DNA of 19,480 nt from an uncultured Collinsella sp. GTDB lineage: Bacteria > Actinomycetota > Coriobacteriia > Coriobacteriales > Coriobacteriaceae. This document shows, piece by piece, positions 14,386-19,480 of this stretch. The notes under the pieces were generated by a model. That model was not told the DNA's origin. It did not search any database and saw nothing but the letters and a program-made list of their open reading frames with translations. Each line of letters starts with the position of its first letter. The first letter of the stretch is position 1. The DNA is taken from positions 1 to 19,480 of the forward strand of contig CABQJK010000035.1 of the NCBI GenBank assembly GCA_902464495.1, in the 5' to 3' direction. The translations under genes and the position numbers were made by a program.

Positions 14386-15606
14386 TTATGCCCCAACTTG
14401 GCTATCTGCGCCCCAGAGCGTATTGTTGGCGAGCGCGATCAGCACTTGCTGGCAGCGAACGATATCGGCATGGGGCACATACTCGTCGGGCTTGTGTGCG
14501 AGCGCCAACGAGCCGGGGCCGTAGCTCATACAATTGCGGTTGCCTGTCTTGCCGGCAATGACGGCGGTATCGGTGTAGCCGGTAAAGAAGCCGACGGTCG
14601 TGTCCGCGTCCGTCACGCCATCGGCGGCGCGCTTGAGTGCAGCTAGAAGGGGGGAGGCTGGATCGCGCTCGATGGCGGGGCGGTCGCCTGTCACGGTATA
14701 GCTTCCATGGCAGCCGGGGACCGCGGCTTCGGCAGCGACAATGGCCTGCTCTACCATGCGCGTCGCGGCGGCCGTATCAGTCGGCGGGGTCAGGCGCATA
14801 TCGACCCAGACCTTAGCGTGGTCGGGCACGACATAGGGACGGTAGCCACCCTCGATCTGTCCAAACGTGATGGTCGATGGCCCCAGCTCCTCATGTAAAG
14901 GCAGCGTCGCAAACGTGCGACGAAGCGAGCACACGACCTCGGCTATGGCGGCGACGGCGTCGGCGCCCTTCCAAGGCTGGCTTGCATGAGCCGTGACGCC
15001 GGCCATCTCGATCTCGAACCACGTACGCCCCTTGTGCGCCACCTGGATCTGTCCGTCGGTGGGTTCGGTGTCCAGCACCCATTCGCGCGAGCCGACCCAG
15101 CCGGCATCGATCGCGGCCTCTGAGCCGCGCATGAAGTCTTCCTCGTCGACCGAGCAGATGAGCGAAAAGCCGCGGCGTGGCAGCGCGCCATCCGCCGCCA
15201 CGCGCTCGAGCGTATGGACCAGTGCGGCAATGGCGCAGGCCAGGCCACCCTTCATATCGCAGGCACCGCGGCCATAGAGTTTATCGTCGCGCACAACCGC
15301 CCCAAGCGGTGCGATGTCTGCGTCCCAGCCATCGCCCAAGGTGACGGTATCCATGTGGCAGATATAGATCAGCCGCGGCTCGTCGCTTTGGCCCGGCACG
15401 GTGACTTTAAGGTTGCGGCGCCCGGGGAGCACTTCGATCTCCTCAATCTGCACGGCATCGAGCGCAGGACTATCAAGCTGCGCCAGCTGCTGCTCAATGA
15501 GCCTCTTAATGAAGTGCTCGATCTCGCCCTCATATGCGCCGGGGTCCGAGCTGTCAATCTTCACAAGGTCCTGCGCAAGCCGCCAGGCAAAGTCCTCATC
15601 AACCAT
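14386..15606 (-). CDS. M20 family metallopeptidase (ArgE/DapE-like)
   Basis: This is a cytosolic zinc-dependent amidohydrolase of the ArgE/DapE/CPG2 family, which removes acyl groups or splits small peptides. The di-zinc site is complete: His84 and Asp86 in CHMDTV, Asp117 in GRGACDMKGG, Glu155-Glu156 in SVDEED, a ligand in LDTEP (Asp179/Glu181) and His371 in LAHKPDEYV. The dimerisation lid domain lies about 190-310. The ATG at 15606 is chosen because GTGAGG precedes it; a TTG 30 bp upstream is in frame but has no ribosome site. Length 406 residues. It is divergent from the second orphan nuclease-like gene and upstream of the DUF1015-like gene. The substrate is unknown; no lysine or arginine pathway genes are adjacent. 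Confidence 0.9.
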   Translation of the reverse strand: MVDEDFAWRLAQDLVKIDSSDPGAYEGEIEHFIKRLIEQQLAQLDSPALDAVQIEEIEVLPGRRNLKVTVPGQSDEPRLIYICHMDTVTLGDGWDADIAPLGAVVRDDKLYGRGACDMKGGLACAIAALVHTLERVAADGALPRRGFSLICSVDEEDFMRGSEAAIDAGWVGSREWVLDTEPTDGQIQVAHKGRTWFEIEMAGVTAHASQPWKGADAVAAIAEVVCSLRRTFATLPLHEELGPSTITFGQIEGGYRPYVVPDHAKVWVDMRLTPPTDTAAATRMVEQAIVAAEAAVPGCHGSYTVTGDRPAIERDPASPLLAALKRAADGVTDADTTVGFFTGYTDTAVIAGKTGNRNCMSYGPGSLALAHKPDEYVPHADIVRCQQVLIALANNTLWGADSQVGA

Positions 15607-15745
15607 ATGCAACCTCACAATCAGTCTGCTTTCCAAACCGATTGTAAGCCTCTTGAGAGATCCGCGGCGTGCGCGCAGCGGTATTTACCGTTCGCAGGCC
15701 GAGCCAGCGCGTTTGCCGTCCAGGCGGGTTTACAAACGACGCGGT

Positions 15746-15757
15746 GGGTACGTACCC
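15746..15757. promoter_or_regulatory. Perfect 12-bp palindrome at the start of orphan paralogue 2
   Basis: GGGTACGTACCC lies 3 bp before the ATG at 15761, over the place of the ribosome site. It could bind a regulator, possibly the gene's own product, or occlude translation as RNA. Evidence is only the symmetry and position. Confidence 0.3.
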
Positions 15758-15760
15758 TTC

Positions 15761-16810
15761 ATGGACGACATGCTGTGCGACATATCTGCCTTTCGGTATC
15801 ACCGGATACCCCCACAGGTCTTGGCAATAATGCCGGACCTGCCTGATTCTGTAGACGATCCGCGCAGGGAGCATCTTAGTGAGCACCCGCTCGTCAAGCA
15901 TTTCCTGGGCACCCCGTTACACGTGTTGGCGCAGGGCGGCTGTGGGCGTAAGGGCGATCGCATTGTCAGACATGTTTGGAACGGGGAGAGGCCGTTTGAT
16001 TCCGTGCGGCAGACGGAGTTTGGCCTCGATGTCGCGTCCCCACTCTTTACCCTGCTGACCCTGGCTTCCTCGGTCTCAAACGAGCGTCTGATCATGTGCA
16101 TGTATGAGATGTGCGGCACCTTTGCCGTGTGCAAGATTGCGCCTCAGGTAAAGTCGGCACTTGAGCAGGCATACGGGGGCCGGTGGGGTGACGCACGGTC
16201 GGGCTGGGAAAACGTAAAGGATACCTCGGGGAATCCAACAGACTTGTGGAAACGACCTCCCTTGATTGAGCTCTCTGAACTTACCGAGTACGTCGATAAG
16301 ATCCCGGGGCTCCGCGGCGCTAAATCGTTCACGCGTGCCGCGAAATGCATTACGGGGGTGGCGGCATCGCCGCTCGAGGTCCAGGCTTCGATGCTGTTTG
16401 GCCTTACGAGGTTGCGCGGCGGCGAAGGGCTGCGCCTTACCAATAACGTCGAGATTCGCTTGACGCGCAGTGCCCGCCTGATTTCGGGGCTTGATAGGCG
16501 CTATGCCGATATCCTGCTGGCAAATAAGGACGGCAGCAGAGAGTGTCTGGTTGAATGCCAAGGTAAAGCCATTCACGGATCCATAGAATCCAAGATTTCG
16601 GACTCCGATCGAACGACGGCGCTGCAAGCGATGGGATATCCCGTCATTCTGATGACCTATGGTCAGCTGGCCGACTCCGATGCCTTCCGCGTGGTGATGG
16701 AGCTCATCATGGCCTATCTCGATGTGCCGCTGAAAGACAAGACGCCGCGACAGCAGGAGCTCGAACGGCGGCTTCGTGAGGAGATTTTTATCGATTGGGC
16801 AGGAATGTAG
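15761..16810 (+). CDS. Orphan nuclease-like protein, paralogue 2 (PD-(D/E)XK-like C-terminus)
   Basis: This is a 349-residue protein related to the one encoded at 6155-7363. N-terminal CDISAFRYHRIPPQ (6-19) resembles the first segment of AbiEi-like and coriobacterial orphan proteins. LHVLAQGG (53-60), YEMCGTFAV (115-123), RPPLIELSEL (165-174), LRGAKSF (184-190) and SPLE (203-206) all have counterparts in paralogue 1. The C-terminal domain has Asp250, then E-x-Q (Glu265, Gln267), His272, Asp281/Asp283 and Arg284, then GYPVILMTYGQL, the pattern of Vsr/DUF559-type nucleases. The ATG at 15761 is chosen by alignment with the paralogue; the frame is open upstream but that part is antisense of the M20 gene. 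There is only a weak ribosome site. It stands alone, opposite in strand to the genes around it, which suggests insertion. Function unknown. Confidence 0.8.
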   Translation: MDDMLCDISAFRYHRIPPQVLAIMPDLPDSVDDPRREHLSEHPLVKHFLGTPLHVLAQGGCGRKGDRIVRHVWNGERPFDSVRQTEFGLDVASPLFTLLTLASSVSNERLIMCMYEMCGTFAVCKIAPQVKSALEQAYGGRWGDARSGWENVKDTSGNPTDLWKRPPLIELSELTEYVDKIPGLRGAKSFTRAAKCITGVAASPLEVQASMLFGLTRLRGGEGLRLTNNVEIRLTRSARLISGLDRRYADILLANKDGSRECLVECQGKAIHGSIESKISDSDRTTALQAMGYPVILMTYGQLADSDAFRVVMELIMAYLDVPLKDKTPRQQELERRLREEIFIDWAGM

Positions 16811-17088
16811 CCGCGCGGGTGGAAAACGGTCGCGCGGACTAGAGTTTTGGTCGCAAAAAAGGCTTCGATTTTGCCTTGGAGGGGCCTTAAAAATGCTATC
16901 TAGAATAAGTTGTTTCGGAAAATCGACAGTCAACTTACATTCGGCACATAGAGATCGATTTTTACCTACTAAAGTCCCTGATAAAGCTGTTTATCAAAGC
17001 GGGTGTGCTTAGCGACTGGAGCCTCACTATCGATTATCTGAAAAAACTTGTTCTGGGTATCATTTTAAAGTCGTCCGGAGCAACAAAA
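16811..17088. other. AT-rich non-coding stretch after orphan paralogue 2
   Basis: I see no gene here. The stretch contains AAGGC/GCCTT (about 16859-16877) and TGATAAA/TTTATCA around GCTG (16979-16996) as small hairpins, either of which could end the orphan's transcript. The composition is clearly lower in GC than the flanking serA and M20 genes, consistent with an acquired segment. Confidence 0.45.
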
Positions 17089-17119
17089 TCGCCCCCCGTT
17101 TCGTGAAAACGGGGGGCGA
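17089..17119 (-). terminator. Strong rho-independent terminator of serC-serA
   Basis: TCGCCCCCCGTTT and AAACGGGGGGCGA (13 bp, perfect) enclose a 5-base loop. On the minus strand the stem is followed by TTTTGTTG. It lies 39 bp after the serA stop. Confidence 0.88.
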
Positions 17120-17158
17120 ATGGGCTTCGTGGTCTGTCTGGCAGGCTTGGCACCGGCG

Positions 17159-18322
17159 CTATTTAATCACGCGCACGCGATACATCGACGGAATCTGCTT
17201 GAGCGCCTCGATCGTGCTGCCGTCCAGGTGCTCATCGGTGTCGAACATGGTGTAGGCGTTCTCGCCAGCGGACTCGTTGGTCATGCGCTGCACATTGGCG
17301 TTGTCCTTGGCGAGAATGGCCGTGATCTGGCCGATCATGTTGGGCACGTTGGCATGCAGGCAGGCAATACGGCTTGCGGCGCGCGCCTTGCCCATGCTGC
17401 AGGCGGGGTAGTTGACGCTGTGCGCGATGTTGCCGTTTTCCAGGTAATCCTTGAGCTCGCTGATGGCCATGTCGGCGCAGTTGGCCTCGGCCTCGCCGGT
17501 GCCGGCGCCCGAATGCGTGGTGATAAACGTATTGGGCATCTTGACGGTCTTGGGCGTGGCAAAGTCGCAGCTAAACCAGCTGAGCTTGCCCTCGCGCAGG
17601 GCGGCGTCGACGGCGTCCTCGTCAATGATGGTCTCGCGCGCGTAGTTGATGAGCACGGCGTCGGGCGCCAGCAGGTTAATCTGCTCGGTGCTGATCATAC
17701 CGATGGTGTCGGCCTTGCTGGGCACGTGCACGGTGAGGTAGTCGCAGCCGCGGCACAGATCCTCGAGCGTGCCCACGCGCTGCACCTCGCGGCTCAGCAC
17801 CCACGCGTGCTCGACGGAAATGAACGGGTCGTAGCCGTAGACGTCCATGCCCAGATCGACACAGGCGTTGGCGACCTTGGAGCCCACGTTGCCCAGGCCG
17901 ATGACGCCAATGCGCTTGCCCTTGAGCTCGCGGCCCACAAAGGCCTTCTTGGCCTTCTCGGCGTCGACCTGAATCTCGGGATCGTCGGCGTTGTCGCGCA
18001 CCCAGTTCATCGACTGCACCACGCCGCGGCTCGAAAGCACCAGCATGCCCAGGACGAGCTCCTTGACGGCGTTGCTGTTGGCGCCGGGGGAGTTAAAGAC
18101 GACGACGCCCTTCTTGGCGTACTCCTCGACGGGGATGTTGTTGACGCCGGCGCCGCAGCGGGCGATGGCGCGGATGCCCTCGGGCAGCTCGTAGCCGTGC
18201 AGGTCGGTGGAGCGCATCAGGATGGCGTCGGCCTCCTCGGCGGTGCCCACAAACTCGTAGCCCTCGCCAAACTCGACTTTGCCGTCTTTGGTGATGTCGT
18301 CGATGGTCTTAATCTTACGCAT
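17159..18322 (-). CDS. serA: D-3-phosphoglycerate dehydrogenase
   Basis: It catalyses the first step of the phosphorylated serine pathway, NAD-dependent oxidation of 3-phosphoglycerate, in the cytosol. ARCGAGVNN (54-62) is the substrate loop, GVIGLGNVG (139-147) the Rossmann dinucleotide site, Arg229 in NYARET the catalytic arginine and His270 the catalytic histidine. The segment after it reads THSGAGTGEAE where most relatives have a PHLGAST-like sequence. Residues about 318-387 form an ACT domain, so serine feedback is possible. With 387 residues it belongs to the short subfamily seen in gut anaerobes. AAGGAG precedes the ATG by 8 bp. It lies 72 bp downstream of serC and is ended by the terminator at 17089. 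Confidence 0.94.
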   Translation of the reverse strand: MRKIKTIDDITKDGKVEFGEGYEFVGTAEEADAILMRSTDLHGYELPEGIRAIARCGAGVNNIPVEEYAKKGVVVFNSPGANSNAVKELVLGMLVLSSRGVVQSMNWVRDNADDPEIQVDAEKAKKAFVGRELKGKRIGVIGLGNVGSKVANACVDLGMDVYGYDPFISVEHAWVLSREVQRVGTLEDLCRGCDYLTVHVPSKADTIGMISTEQINLLAPDAVLINYARETIIDEDAVDAALREGKLSWFSCDFATPKTVKMPNTFITTHSGAGTGEAEANCADMAISELKDYLENGNIAHSVNYPACSMGKARAASRIACLHANVPNMIGQITAILAKDNANVQRMTNESAGENAYTMFDTDEHLDGSTIEALKQIPSMYRVRVIK

Positions 18323-18394
18323 GGAAAAACTCCTTAGCAGGTTTTGATCTAAACAGGGTGGTTTGAGATGGCTGGTCGGCCCGCGTGCTGCGGG

Positions 18395-19480
18395 CTAGTT
18401 AGATCGCGGGCTCAAACTATGCTGCGCTTCGAAGTCCTTCATGTACGAGGCCAGTGCCCGCACGTCTTCCATGGTTACGGCGTTGTAGACGCTGGCGCGC
18501 ATGCCGCCCACCAGGCGATGGCCCTTGACGTTTTGAATCTGGTGCTCGGCCGCGCCTGCGACAAAGGCGGCGTCGAGGTCGGCATCGCCGGTACGGAACG
18601 TGACGTTGGCGATGGAGCGGCTGTCCTCCTGCGTGGTGCCGTGGAACAGCTCGCTTTGCTCGAGCAGGTTGTAGAGCAGATTGGCCTTGGCCCAGTTGCG
18701 CTCGGCCATGGCAGCAAGTCCGCCGGTCTGCTCCGCCCATCGGAATACCTTGCCGCACACGTAGATGCCAAAGGTGTTGGGCGTGTTGAGCATGGAGCCC
18801 TTGGCGGCTTGGGTCTTAAGGTCCATGTACTGCGGCGTCTGCGCATAGGCCGGGCCTTCGGCGATAAGGTCGTCGCGCACGATGACCACGGTCACGCCCG
18901 CGGCGCCGGCGTTTTTCTGCGCGCCGGCGTAGATGAGCCCGTAGCGCTCAACGTCGAGCGGCTGCGACAGAAAGCAGCTCGAGACATCGGCGACCAGCGG
19001 CACGTCGCCGCAAGCGGGCAGCTCGTGGTACATGGTGCCAAAGATGGTGTTGTTCTGGCAGATGTAGACGTAGTCGAGCCCGTCGTCCGCGGCCTCGGCG
19101 GCAATGCGCGCGTTGATGTCGGCCATGGCGGGTATGCGGTCGAAATTGGTGCCCTCGGAGCTCACGAGCAGCACGGCCTCGCCGTACTTGGCGGCCTCCT
19201 TGTATGCCTTGTTGGCAAAGTTGCCGGTCACGACGTAGCCCGCGCGGCCGCGGCGCATGAGGTTCATCGGGATGCCCGCAAACTGCAACGTGGCGCCGCC
19301 CTGCAAAAACAGGACGCGGTAGTTGTCGGGGATGCTCAGCAGGCGGCGCAGGGTTGCCTCGGCGTCGTCGATGATCTGCTGGTACATACTAGATCGATGG
19401 CTCATCTCGAGCACGGACATGCCGCAACCGCGGTAGTCCATCATCTCGTCGGCGATCTCGGCGAGCACGCTGGTGGGCAG
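18395..19480 (-). CDS. serC: Phosphoserine aminotransferase (5' end outside window)
   Basis: It converts 3-phosphohydroxypyruvate and glutamate to phosphoserine and 2-oxoglutarate; PLP-dependent and cytosolic. The frame is open at the window edge and enters at LPTSVLAEIADEM, a few residues into the protein (relatives begin with a short segment ending in GPAALP), so only the start is missing. The visible 361 residues contain MSHRS, QGGAT (the phosphate/PLP site), ADVSS and the PLP-binding Lys189 in GAQKNAG. serA follows after 72 bp, which includes the small hairpin GCCCGC/GCGGGC at 18379-18395; there is no T-tract there, so read-through into serA is expected. serB is not in the window. Confidence 0.94.
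   Translation of the reverse strand: MPTSVLAEIADEMMDYRGCGMSVLEMSHRSSMYQQIIDDAEATLRRLLSIPDNYRVLFLQGGATLQFAGIPMNLMRRGRAGYVVTGNFANKAYKEAAKYGEAVLLVSSEGTNFDRIPAMADINARIAAEAADDGLDYVYICQNNTIFGTMYHELPACGDVPLVADVSSCFLSQPLDVERYGLIYAGAQKNAGAAGVTVVIVRDDLIAEGPAYAQTPQYMDLKTQAAKGSMLNTPNTFGIYVCGKVFRWAEQTGGLAAMAERNWAKANLLYNLLEQSELFHGTTQEDSRSIANVTFRTGDADLDAAFVAGAAEHQIQNVKGHRLVGGMRASVYNAVTMEDVRALASYMKDFEAQHSLSPRSN

Noticed and set aside
15401..15760. Upstream extension of orphan paralogue 2
   Set aside because: It overlaps the M20 gene in antisense, and the alignment with paralogue 1 begins at 15761.
17120..18337. 405-residue open frame opposite serA
   Set aside because: Antisense of serA with repetitive Gly/Val/Ala/Asp composition, typical of a shadow frame.

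Overview
The window looks like chromosomal DNA from a member of the Coriobacteriia, most likely Collinsella. This is inferred from high-GC codon use, protein families I remember as typical of the class, and the mix of ordinary housekeeping genes with a coriobacterial orphan nuclease-like family. I see no rRNA, tRNA, CRISPR array or intact insertion sequence.

Layout. 1-2211 (+): the 3' part of an Uup-like ABC-F ATPase, then a Cof-type HAD phosphatase. 2393-2782 (+): a short DtxR/MntR-like metalloregulator. 2783-3066: non-coding DNA with a three-tier palindrome of 131 bp. 3067-5765 (-): a metal-resistance operon in the order SmtB-type repressor, free-standing HMA metallochaperone, Zn/Cd-type P-type ATPase. 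It carries three copies of one 22-bp operator, one inside a consensus promoter and one inside the operon. 5840-7820: an AT-richer island with one nuclease-like orphan gene (-), bracketed by four copies of a ~30-bp motif arranged as two inverted pairs. 7919-8887 (-): a DEDDh exonuclease. 9059-10147 (+): a putative manganese or divalent-metal exporter with a His-rich loop. 10147-10250: two opposed quasi-palindromes. 10255-11340 (-): a DUF308 membrane protein followed by a YaiI/UPF0178 protein. 11575-13525 (+): a nitroreductase and two tandem histidine phosphatases. 13657-15606 (-): an M20 metallopeptidase and a shortened DUF1015-like protein. 15761-16810 (+): a second, divergent paralogue of the nuclease-like orphan. 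17159-19480 (-): serA and serC (serC runs off the right edge), ending in a strong terminator.

How the genes fit together. Three metal-related units lie within 8 kb: the DtxR-like regulator, the SmtB/HMA/P-type ATPase operon and the His-rich exporter. The first two are convergent and separated by the nested palindrome. serC and serA give two steps of the phosphorylated serine pathway. A DUF1015-like gene often accompanies them in other bacteria; here it lies about 2.8 kb away on the same strand, with the M20 gene and the oppositely oriented second orphan in between. The two orphan paralogues share an N-terminal segment, a conserved middle and a C-terminal D...E-x-[N/Q] nuclease-like signature. 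They are the best candidates for an undescribed system, especially the first with its flanking repeats.
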